DNA of 41,120 nucleotides from Clostridiales bacterium (GTDB taxonomy: Bacteria > Bacillota > Clostridia > Saccharofermentanales > Saccharofermentanaceae): assembly GCA_017527865.1 (NCBI GenBank), contig JAFXPN010000002.1, forward strand, positions 1 to 41,120. The letters are read 5' to 3'. This document shows positions 30,294 to 37,897 of this stretch, piece after piece; the first letter of the stretch is position 1; every line of letters starts with the position of its first letter. The translations under genes and the position numbers were made by a program. Under the pieces are notes generated by a model that was given only the letters and a program-made list of their open reading frames with translations, searched no databases and was not told the DNA's origin.

Positions 30294-32168
30294 TCAGTCT
30301 TCCTCCCCGTGAAAATACATCCGGATGTTCCGTGCATCGGTCCCGGTGATGCCTTTGATCCCCTCGAGAGTCTTGATGTCCGCCTCTTCAACAGCTTTGA
30401 CCGAACCCAGGGAAGACAGCAGGGCGCGCCGCTTGGACGGTCCGATGCCTTTGATGTTCTCGAGTTTATACCGCATATTGCGCTTGCCGGCAAGTTTCTT
30501 CTGATAGGTTATCGCGAACCTGTGAACTTCATTCTGCACGGAAGACAGGAACCTGAGCAATACAATATCATCATCCGAAGGTTCCTGCTTATCGAGCATG
30601 ATCTCCGTTCCGTCGGTCATGACGACACCTGCGGTCCTGTGCCTGCTGTTCTTCACCATGCCGATCATCGGGATATCCCGTGAAAGTTCAAGTGAATCCA
30701 CGACAGACTTAACCGCCGACAATTGCCCCTTGCCGCCGTCGACGAGGATGATATCCGGGAATTCAAATCCGTCCCGTCCGTCGTGCGAGAATCTCCGGGT
30801 AAGGGTCTCCCTCATTGACGCGAAGTCATCCTGCGCCGTTACGGTCTTCATCCTGAACAGCCTGTACGATTTCCTGTCGGGTCTGCCATCCTTGAAGACC
30901 ACCATTCCGGCGCAGATGTCATCATTCCCGAGATTGCTTATGTCATAAGACTCGGCACGGTGCAGCGTTCCGTCCTGAAGCCCCAGCATCTTCTCCAGAA
31001 TGCGCAGACCCGCCGCAGGGTCGGCCTGTGCGCCCCCGCCTCTCAATATCCTTCTGACCATCATCTCACGTGCATTGACACAGGCAAGATCAAGAAGTTT
31101 CCTCATCTGCCCTCTCTCGGGGGTATAGACTCTCACCTTTCTTCCCGCTTCACCCGTAAGGAATCCTCCGAGCAGATCGAGATCTTCCTCTTCTTCGACA
31201 GCAGGAACAAGTACCACCGGCGGGATATTGGCCGCATCGGGGTAGTACTGGGTAATAAACCCGCTTACTATCTCACTGACCGTACCCGTATCGCCCTTAA
31301 GGAAATAAGTGGACGATCCGACTATCCTTCCGTCACGGAGTTCAAGCTTCCTGACACAGGTCTCGCCTCCCTGACTGTAAACACCGATCGCATCGACATC
31401 GCGGTCAACATCGAGAAACACCCTCTGATCCTTCGTTATGGCATTAAGAGCCGCAAGCCGGTCCCTGAGGACTGCCGCGCGCTCGAAGTCCAGCTCTTCC
31501 GAGGCCTCATCCATCTGTTCCTGTAGCTGCTTTCTAATGCCGTCGTAACGTCCGTCAAAAAAAGCGACGATATCGAATATCATGTTCCTGTATTCGGACG
31601 GCGATACTTTGCCGCTGCACGGAGCCATGCATTTTCCTATGTGATAATTAAGGCACGGCCGCTCTTTGCCGATATCTCTCGGGAATACCTTGCGGCACTT
31701 CTTTAAGGGGAATATCTCATCTATCGCCTTCAGGGTATTGCTCAAGTCACCGCTCATATAAGGGCCGTAATACCGTGCCCCTTCCCGGCGGGCTTTCTCA
31801 TCCGGGCGAAACGCCTTAAAAACCCGCGGATACTCCTCATTAAGGGTAATGCACACATAAGGGTATGCCTTATCGTCACGCAGAAGGATATTGTATTGGG
31901 GCATGTAACGCTTTATCAGATTGGATTCGAGCAGCAGCGCCTCCGCTTCAGAATCCACCACCACATATTCAAAGTCAGCCACATGGGATACCATCGCCGC
32001 CACCTTCGGGTGGATTATCTTCCCGCCTCCGAAGTAAGACCGCAGACGGTTGCGCAGCTTCTTCGCTTTTCCCACATAAATAACAACTCCCGAAGCATCC
32101 TTCATCAGGTAAACTCCGGGACTTAAAGGTACAGTATCGAGCCTTGCGTCAAATCTGTCTTTGCTCAT
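30294..32168 (-). CDS. uvrC: UvrABC system protein C (nucleotide excision repair)
   Basis: This 624-residue endonuclease subunit makes the two incisions around a DNA lesion in the UvrB complex. It has the N-terminal GIY-YIG domain (PGVYLMKDASGVVIYVGKA, abridged, near 18-37), a UVR motif (about 200-235) that binds UvrB, an RNase H-like endonuclease domain (LVDGGKGQLSAV), and C-terminal helix-hairpin-helix motifs (IKGIGPSKRRALL). ATG 32168 has AGAGGTA just upstream. It is adjacent to the Crh-like HPr gene; uvrC is often near hprK in Bacillota. Confidence 0.97.
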   Translation of the reverse strand: MSKDRFDARLDTVPLSPGVYLMKDASGVVIYVGKAKKLRNRLRSYFGGGKIIHPKVAAMVSHVADFEYVVVDSEAEALLLESNLIKRYMPQYNILLRDDKAYPYVCITLNEEYPRVFKAFRPDEKARREGARYYGPYMSGDLSNTLKAIDEIFPLKKCRKVFPRDIGKERPCLNYHIGKCMAPCSGKVSPSEYRNMIFDIVAFFDGRYDGIRKQLQEQMDEASEELDFERAAVLRDRLAALNAITKDQRVFLDVDRDVDAIGVYSQGGETCVRKLELRDGRIVGSSTYFLKGDTGTVSEIVSGFITQYYPDAANIPPVVLVPAVEEEEDLDLLGGFLTGEAGRKVRVYTPERGQMRKLLDLACVNAREMMVRRILRGGGAQADPAAGLRILEKMLGLQDGTLHRAESYDISNLGNDDICAGMVVFKDGRPDRKSYRLFRMKTVTAQDDFASMRETLTRRFSHDGRDGFEFPDIILVDGGKGQLSAVKSVVDSLELSRDIPMIGMVKNSRHRTAGVVMTDGTEIMLDKQEPSDDDIVLLRFLSSVQNEVHRFAITYQKKLAGKRNMRYKLENIKGIGPSKRRALLSSLGSVKAVEEADIKTLEGIKGITGTDARNIRMYFHGEED

Positions 32169-32181
32169 TACCTCTTCATCT

Positions 32182-32445
32182 TCATACCTTAGGGTCCTTA
32201 AGATATTCTACCAGAGTTTTAACGGCATCGTTCGAATCAGTTCCGTCTGCCGATACCTCGATCTCGGCTCCTGCTTCAAGGCCTATGGACATAACTCCCA
32301 GAAGGCTCTTGGCATTTGCCCTTCTTCCGTCTTTGATTATATATATCGTCGATCTGAAGTCCGATGCCTTTTGAACGAGCATGGCAACTGCCTTCATCTG
32401 AACATCTGCCGTCTTACAGTTGAATATGGCTTTTTCTTCCGTCAT
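32182..32445 (-). CDS. HPr-family regulator with Gln at the His15 position (Crh-like)
   Basis: This 87-residue HPr-fold protein has Gln16 (T-A-D-V-Q) where HPr carries the catalytic His15 (TGIHARPA), exactly the replacement found in Bacillus Crh. Lys18 and Ala19 replace the conserved Arg17 and Pro18. The serine-phosphorylation site is kept (NAKSLLGVMS, Ser47 = HPr Ser46). It therefore cannot take phosphate from enzyme I, but could be phosphorylated by HPr kinase and act with CcpA in catabolite regulation. ATG 32445 has GGGAG upstream, and a promoter with TTGACT-17-TATTCT lies before it. It ends 13 nt before uvrC, so uvrC is probably cotranscribed. A true HPr would have to be elsewhere. Confidence 0.87.
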   Translation of the reverse strand: MTEEKAIFNCKTADVQMKAVAMLVQKASDFRSTIYIIKDGRRANAKSLLGVMSIGLEAGAEIEVSADGTDSNDAVKTLVEYLKDPKV

Positions 32446-32482
32446 ATACTTCTCCCAATCCTCAACTTGTATTCCGTGGAAA

Positions 32483-32511
32483 AGAATATCTTGAAGAGAT
32501 TTTTAAGTCAA
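32483..32511 (-). promoter_or_regulatory. Promoter of Crh-like HPr gene
   Basis: TTGACT (32506-32511) precedes TATTCT (32483-32488) by 17 nt on the minus strand, 37 nt before the start codon. Confidence 0.55.
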
Positions 32512-32598
32512 TAAAGGTTTGTACCTCAAAGGGATTTTCGGCTTTTTAACTCAAAAGCCCACAAGATACATAGAGTATTTGTTTAATTTCACAATCAC

Positions 32599-33237
32599 TC
32601 AATCGATGTCGGGTTCAAAGTCATCGTCATGAAGTGCGCTGAGACAAAGCCTGATCTCATCAGCCGAACTTTTATGGTCATTAAGATCGTCCGGAAGACT
32701 GTCGACCGGAAAATAACGCGCATCCGTGGTCTCGCTGTTCTCCATGAACTGTCCGCCCGTCTTCTCACACAGGATAAAAAACCTCGTGATATAGAAATAT
32801 GACTTCGGCGCCCTGTCACGTTTGTTGCTGTGCGCGGCAACGAGCTTTACCGGCTTTACGTCGATGCCCGCTTCTTCACTTGCCTCCTTGACCGTATTCT
32901 CCATTATCGTCAGATCGTACTCGCACCATCCCCCGGGAAGCGCCCACTTACCGTCATAGTCCCTGACGAGCAGGACTTCATCCTTCTCATTGAAGACAGC
33001 AGCTCTCGTATCTATCTTGGGAGTCTGGTATCCCTCATTCTCCTCGAAAAGCTCCTCTGCCCGTTCCTTCGTGATCCCCTCCGCAGACATTTCCAGTATC
33101 CTCGCGGCGATGCTCCTTACTTCGAGGAACCGTTCTCTGTCGAATCTGTCTTTTGTATATAGAAGCGCATCATTAGAGATCGCCATGAGTCTGCGGGAAA
33201 TGTCCGTAAGCTCACTTAAGGTATTCTGTTCTTCCAT
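32599..33237 (-). CDS. NUDIX hydrolase
   Basis: This 212-residue protein has an N-terminal helical NUDIX_N-like domain (about 1-60, with TDISRRLMAISNDALLY) and a NUDIX fold with the box GxxxxxE...EEAGID (near 109-131, VKEASEEAGID; the usual Arg before EU is Lys). It would hydrolyse a nucleoside diphosphate linked to another moiety such as ADP-ribose, similar to YjhB proteins. I chose ATG 33237 because AAGGA lies 6 nt upstream; an in-frame start 24 nt earlier lacks it. It follows veg and is preceded by a hairpin. Substrate unknown. Confidence 0.83.
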   Translation of the reverse strand: MEEQNTLSELTDISRRLMAISNDALLYTKDRFDRERFLEVRSIAARILEMSAEGITKERAEELFEENEGYQTPKIDTRAAVFNEKDEVLLVRDYDGKWALPGGWCEYDLTIMENTVKEASEEAGIDVKPVKLVAAHSNKRDRAPKSYFYITRFFILCEKTGGQFMENSETTDARYFPVDSLPDDLNDHKSSADEIRLCLSALHDDDFEPDID

Positions 33238-33262
33238 GGGAAATCCTTTTGATAATATCAAA

Positions 33263-33284
33263 GCGGCGAAGTATCCTCCGCCGC
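33263..33284 (-). terminator. Hairpin after veg gene
   Basis: gcggcg (33263-33268) and cgccgc (33279-33284) form a short GC stem; on the minus strand TTTGATATT follows. It is a weak terminator between veg and the NUDIX gene. Confidence 0.45.
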
Positions 33285-33326
33285 CTGTTGTTCAATTCTT
33301 TATCTTTGTACGGGTCAGATCCCTTA

Positions 33327-33599
33327 TCAGCCGACCGCTGCTGTCTGCTCTGCCTGAGCCGGAATGGCGATCCTTACCGCTCTTGTAAGAACATCGATGT
33401 AACTGTATGAAATGATCTCAAATGCTCCGTCTGATTCTCTTTGGCATCTTACGGTGAAGACGTTGGGATAACAATTGTCCACGATACCCTCATGAACGAT
33501 GATCCTCTTTCTGCCTCCGTTGCTTGAGAGCCTGACCGGTGTTCCGATCATGGACTGAAGCCTTGCACGACATGACTCCAAATCAGATTTAATTATCAT
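33327..33599 (-). CDS. veg: Veg family protein (DUF1021)
   Basis: This 90-residue protein matches Veg: MIIKSDLESCRARLQSMIGTPV, NGGRKRIIVHEGIVD, PNVFTV and FEIISYSYIDVLT blocks. In Bacillus, Veg stimulates biofilm matrix gene expression by antagonising SinR, and it is highly expressed in vegetative cells. An SH3-like fold is expected. ATG 33599 has GGAGG upstream and a near-consensus promoter with TTGACA-17-TATTAT lies before it, which matches strong expression. The C-terminal Gln/Ala-rich end is variable. Confidence 0.9.
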   Translation of the reverse strand: MIIKSDLESCRARLQSMIGTPVRLSSNGGRKRIIVHEGIVDNCYPNVFTVRCQRESDGAFEIISYSYIDVLTRAVRIAIPAQAEQTAAVG

Positions 33600-33631
33600 T
33601 TGAAGGAACCTCCAAGTAAAAATACAAACAG

Positions 33632-33660
33632 ATAATAACAGTGTTAAGACTTTTTGTCAA
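33632..33660 (-). promoter_or_regulatory. Strong promoter of veg
   Basis: A consensus TTGACA (33655-33660) stands 17 nt from TATTAT (33632-33637) on the minus strand, about 33 nt before the start codon and GGAGG. Confidence 0.8.
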
Positions 33661-33686
33661 TTAACAACCCCTATATATTGTGGTGC

Positions 33687-33705
33687 TTTGTTAAAATTTA
33701 ACAAA
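33687..33705. repeat. 19-bp AT-rich palindrome
   Basis: tttgttaaa (33687-33695), one centre base, tttaacaaa (33697-33705). It lies between the serine-hydrolase-like gene end and the veg promoter and could be an operator; a terminator stem is less likely because there is no loop. Confidence 0.4.
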
Positions 33706-33714
33706 ATCTCGTAT

Positions 33715-34959
33715 CTACCGCCCGTGACAGGCCCTAAGATAGCCCGCAACATAAGCTGATATATCGGCCTCGATCGTCTGCGCGCGGTCAAAAGAGGCGC
33801 ACTCCGCATACACTATGAGAACAATAGGCTCATCGTAATCGATTATCGCTATATCCGTATAGGCGTGAAAAGTCTCATTTCTTCCCGATATATGGAGAAC
33901 GGGGGTATCCTCACCGAACGATGTCGTAAAGGGCGATCTGATCCCCGAATAATACATATCATTTATGAGAGGCTGCCATGTATCGGGATCTGTTATGTAT
34001 GAAAAATAAAGATACCGGGCATATGCCGCCATGTCATAACACGATGTCCTTCCGGGGCCGTTCATTATGACACCGCTGTAATCCGTATACGTCGAGTCCG
34101 TAAGGTAATTGACATACCCGCTGATCCCCGATACATACTGCCACACGGTCTCGATGCCGTTACTCCTGTCGAGGATCACGGAAAGAGCATAGTCATCATT
34201 CTGAGTTACCGCGAGGTTGGCAAGCGTCCTTAACGAGAACATCTTGCCCGCAGGCCATACCGACGTTATGCCGGAAGAATTGCCGGGCACATAAGAACCG
34301 TCGTATGTAACGACATAATCAGGCGAACCGAATCCCATTGATACCCTGTGCCAGTATGTAAGCGCTATCGGCAGGGCAAAAGATCCCGCGGGAACGATGG
34401 GTTCGAGGTCGTTGACACCCGTCGTCTCACCGTTCTTGAGATTGATATAACTGAAGCAGATCCTCTCGCCCGTACATCCGTCTATGTAGCCCAATACATC
34501 CTGTTTAAGATAATCGAGAAGCACGTCCCTTCTCTCATGGGAAACAAACTGCAGAGGATATGAATTCTTAAAATAGAAGGGCTCCTGCTCTTCAAAGACC
34601 TGAGCCGACAGATCGGTTATATCAACTGTTGTCTCCGTTGTCTCGGTTACGATGACGGGAACGGGGACAGTCTCCTCCGAAGTCTCGGGAACAGTCTCCT
34701 CGGTCGTGACCGCCACGGGCTCCGTAAGATATGCTCCGACCTCGGTCGTCTCGGAAGTCGTAGAGGTGGCAGCTCCGACAAGATCAGGATATTCGTTTCT
34801 GTAACGCTCCTGCATATCAGCCCCTGCTCTTATGAGGAGAACGAGCGCGACTACCAGGACTGCCGCAGCGATAACGGTCAGCAGTACGGTCTTCCTGTGT
34901 TTCCGGATCCCTTCAGCCTTATCAAGAAAGGTAGGATTGGGATACTGCCCTCTTCTCAT
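33715..34959 (-). CDS. Beta-lactamase-fold membrane protein without catalytic Lys
   Basis: This 414-residue protein has one transmembrane helix (about 22-44), a Thr/Glu/Val-rich extracellular spacer (about 65-115, possibly glycosylated) and a C-terminal class-A beta-lactamase/DD-peptidase-like domain (about 140-414). The first active-site motif should be SxxK; here it is SFAL (S193 to L196) in VPAGSFALPI, so the general-base Lys is absent. The second motif (usually S-D-N) reads NDD, and the third (KTG) reads ISG. So it is probably catalytically dead and acts as a cell-wall-binding or regulatory protein. It starts at ATG 34959, overlapping the fhs stop by 1 nt (TGATG). It is the only intact gene here ending in TAG. 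Confidence 0.75.
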   Translation of the reverse strand: MRRGQYPNPTFLDKAEGIRKHRKTVLLTVIAAAVLVVALVLLIRAGADMQERYRNEYPDLVGAATSTTSETTEVGAYLTEPVAVTTEETVPETSEETVPVPVIVTETTETTVDITDLSAQVFEEQEPFYFKNSYPLQFVSHERRDVLLDYLKQDVLGYIDGCTGERICFSYINLKNGETTGVNDLEPIVPAGSFALPIALTYWHRVSMGFGSPDYVVTYDGSYVPGNSSGITSVWPAGKMFSLRTLANLAVTQNDDYALSVILDRSNGIETVWQYVSGISGYVNYLTDSTYTDYSGVIMNGPGRTSCYDMAAYARYLYFSYITDPDTWQPLINDMYYSGIRSPFTTSFGEDTPVLHISGRNETFHAYTDIAIIDYDEPIVLIVYAECASFDRAQTIEADISAYVAGYLRACHGR

Positions 34960-36632
34960 CAGAACAGGCCGGTCACCTTACCGTCAGGACCGATATCTAT
35001 GCTGAGCGCGGCAGGCGCCTTAGGGAGACCCGGCATCGTCATGATCTTTCCCGTAAGGACTACGATATATCCGGCGCCGGCGGCAAGCCTCACTTCTCTT
35101 ACCGTGAGCGTAAAGCCCTCAGGTCTTCCGAGAAGCTTCGGATCGTCGGACAGAGAATACTGTGTCTTCGCTATGCAGATCGGAAGATCTCCGTATCCGG
35201 AATCGGTCAATGCGTCGATCATATCCTTTGCTTCCGGAAGTATATCCACATCCCGCGCTCCGAAGATATTGGTCGCGACCTTTGTTATCTTCTGCTCTAC
35301 CGGATCGGAAAGATCATATAAGTATGAAGTGTCGGGAGTGTTGTCCGCATCCAGTACATCAAGTACTTTCTTTGCCAGCTCCAGACCGCCTTCTCCTCCC
35401 TTCGCATAGATATCGGCAGGAGCATAGGAAGCGCCGGCCTCTTCACAGAGTCTCGCAAGTTCGGCGATCTCTTCATCTGTATCGGAAGGGAATCTGTTCG
35501 AAGCAACTATAACGGGCAGCCCCAGCTGCTTCATGTTCTCGATATGCTTGGAAAGATTGGAGAAGCCTTCCGTAACCTTCTGAACATTCGGAACCGTAAG
35601 CTCTTCCTTGGGAATGCCGGCATTGTATTTCAAAGATCTTATTGTGGAAACGATAACGCACGCATCCGGTCTTATCCCCGCTTTACGGCATTTTATGTCA
35701 AGAAACTTAAATGCTCCGAGATCCGCCCCGAATCCCGCTTCGGTTACGGTAATATCGGCAAGCTTCATCGCCGCCTTAGTCGCTATCACGGAATTGCATC
35801 CGTGTGAGATATTCGCGAACGGTCCTCCGTGGATCAGCGCGGGAACATGCTCGATGGACTGTACAAGATTGGGGTTGACCGCATCCTTGAGAAGGACTGC
35901 CATCGCGCCCTCAGCCTTCAGATCCTTTGCCTTCAGGATATTGCCGTCAAGATCGTAAGCAATGACGATATTGCCGAGCCTGCGCTTAAGATCCGCCTCG
36001 TCTTCGGACAGACACAGTATGGCCATGACCTCCGATGCGGCTGTTATCGTAAAGGAATCATCCCTCTCGATGCCGTTTGTTCCGCCTCCGACTCCGATCT
36101 TCGTCGCACGAAGCGCGCGGTCATTCATATCCATGCATCTTTTCCAGAGTATCCGGTCCTTATCGATGCGCAGCTCGTTGCCCTGATATATATGGTTGTC
36201 GATCATCGCGGCAAGGAGATTGTTGGCGGATGTAATGGCATGAAGATCCCCGGTAAAATGAAGGTTTATGTCCTCCATCGGCAGAACCTGCGAATAGCCG
36301 CCGCCCGCAGCTCCGCCTTTGATACCGAACACGGGACCCAAAGAAGGCTCCCTTAAAGCAAGGCAGACTTTTCTGTCCAGCTTGCTCATGGCCTGCGCGA
36401 GCCCGATGCTCACGGTCGTCTTGCCCTCGCCCGCCGGAGTAGGGTTCATGGCGGTCACAAGGACCAGTTTTCCGTTCTTCTGACCTGCTCTGCGCTTTAT
36501 CGCGGAAAGCGGGATCTTCGCCTTGTATTTTCCGTAGAGCTCTAGCTCGTCCTCAGACAGCCCCAGCTTCTTTGCTATATCGGTTATGGAATCAAGCTTT
36601 GCCTGCTCCGCTATCTCAATGTCACTTAACAT
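34959..36632 (-). CDS. fhs: Formate--tetrahydrofolate ligase
   Basis: This 557-residue enzyme is the full length of the family. It makes 10-formyl-THF from formate, ATP and THF, in the one-carbon and Wood-Ljungdahl pathways. Motifs: nucleotide-binding NPTPAGEGKTT (about 62-72), PSLGPVFGIKGGAAGGG, FTGDLHAI and HGGPFANISHG. I chose ATG 36632 with GGGGTG upstream and the canonical N-terminus MLSDIEIA; an in-frame start five codons earlier gives extra residues. It lies downstream of dapF with a 42-nt gap and is followed by the overlapping beta-lactamase-fold gene. Confidence 0.97.
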   Translation of the reverse strand: MLSDIEIAEQAKLDSITDIAKKLGLSEDELELYGKYKAKIPLSAIKRRAGQKNGKLVLVTAMNPTPAGEGKTTVSIGLAQAMSKLDRKVCLALREPSLGPVFGIKGGAAGGGYSQVLPMEDINLHFTGDLHAITSANNLLAAMIDNHIYQGNELRIDKDRILWKRCMDMNDRALRATKIGVGGGTNGIERDDSFTITAASEVMAILCLSEDEADLKRRLGNIVIAYDLDGNILKAKDLKAEGAMAVLLKDAVNPNLVQSIEHVPALIHGGPFANISHGCNSVIATKAAMKLADITVTEAGFGADLGAFKFLDIKCRKAGIRPDACVIVSTIRSLKYNAGIPKEELTVPNVQKVTEGFSNLSKHIENMKQLGLPVIVASNRFPSDTDEEIAELARLCEEAGASYAPADIYAKGGEGGLELAKKVLDVLDADNTPDTSYLYDLSDPVEQKITKVATNIFGARDVDILPEAKDMIDALTDSGYGDLPICIAKTQYSLSDDPKLLGRPEGFTLTVREVRLAAGAGYIVVLTGKIMTMPGLPKAPAALSIDIGPDGKVTGLF

Positions 36633-36674
36633 ACTGCACCCCGTCAAAAACTGATATGTAATTTTAACATACTA

Positions 36675-37526
36675 TCAGTCTTCGAACGTACCCTCAAATA
36701 CCTTCACGCACGGGCCGGTCATATAGACCGTATCGTCTGTATATCTGATCATAAGGTCTCCGCCCCTAAGCTTAACGGTGATATCTTCATTCTTGGGACA
36801 GTACCCGTTAAGGACTGAAGCTACCGCGGCAGCACAGGCGCCGGTACCGCAGGCAAGGGTCTCGCCGGAGCCTCTCTCCCAGACCCGCATCTGGAGTGTA
36901 TGGTCATCGATAACCTTTATAAACTCGGTATTCACGCGTTCCGGGAATATCTCATTGTTCTCGAACAGCGGTCCCGTCTTCTCGATCAGGATGCCGTCAA
37001 CATCATCGACGAACACGACTGCGTGGGGATTGCCCATAGACACACAGGTGATCTTATAAGACGATCCGCCGACTTCTATCTTCCTTCCCACAACCGTTCC
37101 GTTCTCATCGGGTTCGAGAGTCACGGGGATCTTCGCGGGATCCAGTACCGCTGCCCCCATATCGACCTTGGCGCGTACGGCTTTCCCTTCTTCTTCATAA
37201 AGTGAGATCGTCTTGATACCGCTCTTTGTCTCGATCGTCACGGGATTATTCTTCAATCCGCGCTCATCATGCATGAACTTGGCGACACAGCGGATCGCAT
37301 TGCCGCACATATTGCCTTCGGAACCGTCCATGTTGTACATGATCATCCTTGCATCCGCGACTTTTGACGGCGCGATAAGCACCAGACCGTCACCGCCGAC
37401 TCCGAAGTGACGGTCGGATATCTTTACGGCAAGCGCCGATGCATCATCGACCATGGAATCGAAGCAATCGACATAGACATAGTCGTTGCCCGCACCGTGC
37501 ATCTTTGTAAATCTGACCGCGCTCAT
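36675..37526 (-). CDS. dapF: Diaminopimelate epimerase
   Basis: This 283-residue PLP-independent epimerase interconverts LL- and meso-diaminopimelate for lysine and peptidoglycan synthesis. The two catalytic Cys residues lie in GNMCGNAIRC and ACGTGACAA. MHGAGNDYVYVD at the N-terminus and MGNPHAV in the middle match the family. The start overlaps the cupin stop by 4 nt (ATGA), so translation is coupled. It is followed by fhs. Confidence 0.97.
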   Translation of the reverse strand: MSAVRFTKMHGAGNDYVYVDCFDSMVDDASALAVKISDRHFGVGGDGLVLIAPSKVADARMIMYNMDGSEGNMCGNAIRCVAKFMHDERGLKNNPVTIETKSGIKTISLYEEEGKAVRAKVDMGAAVLDPAKIPVTLEPDENGTVVGRKIEVGGSSYKITCVSMGNPHAVVFVDDVDGILIEKTGPLFENNEIFPERVNTEFIKVIDDHTLQMRVWERGSGETLACGTGACAAAVASVLNGYCPKNEDITVKLRGGDLMIRYTDDTVYMTGPCVKVFEGTFED

Positions 37527-37858
37527 ACTGCCGTTACCACTGCAAAAAAGATAAGATCCTTATCTCCCTGATTGGTAAGACTGTGACTGTCTCCCTTGGG
37601 ACAGTATGTAACCTGTCCGGGAACAACCGTATCCACTGTATTGCCGGCTTCATCGACAAGTGTTCCGGTTCCTTCAAGGACATATATTATCTCCTGATTT
37701 ACTTCATGCGTATGAAACCCGATGGAAGCCCCCGGAACAAGACGGCCCCTCATGAACTTGTTGGGACCGATATCGATCATCTTAACGTTATACTCCTTTA
37801 GTCCGCCCTTGAAATTGGGCTTTGCCTCTTCCGGGATATTATTAAAGTCTATTATCAT
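37523..37858 (-). CDS. Small cupin-domain protein
   Basis: This 111-residue single-domain cupin has the two conserved motifs: motif 1 GFHTHEVNQEIIYVLEGTG (G, H, H, E, G spacing) and motif 2 PKGDSHSLTN. Metal-binding His/Glu residues are present, so it probably binds a metal and a small ligand or sugar. ATG 37858 has AAGGAG upstream, and the stop overlaps dapF. Small cupins of this type include mannose-6-phosphate isomerase-like and auxin-binding-like proteins; the substrate is unknown. Confidence 0.85.
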   Translation of the reverse strand: MIIDFNNIPEEAKPNFKGGLKEYNVKMIDIGPNKFMRGRLVPGASIGFHTHEVNQEIIYVLEGTGTLVDEAGNTVDTVVPGQVTYCPKGDSHSLTNQGDKDLIFFAVVTAV

Positions 37859-37897
37859 CGTGTGATCTCCTTTTCGAACATTAAGACAATGATACCA

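Noticed and set aside
30294..33599. Expected hprK gene next to uvrC
   Set aside because: The neighbouring reading frames are the metallophosphoesterase, the HPr-like protein, NUDIX and Veg; no HPr kinase is present in the window.
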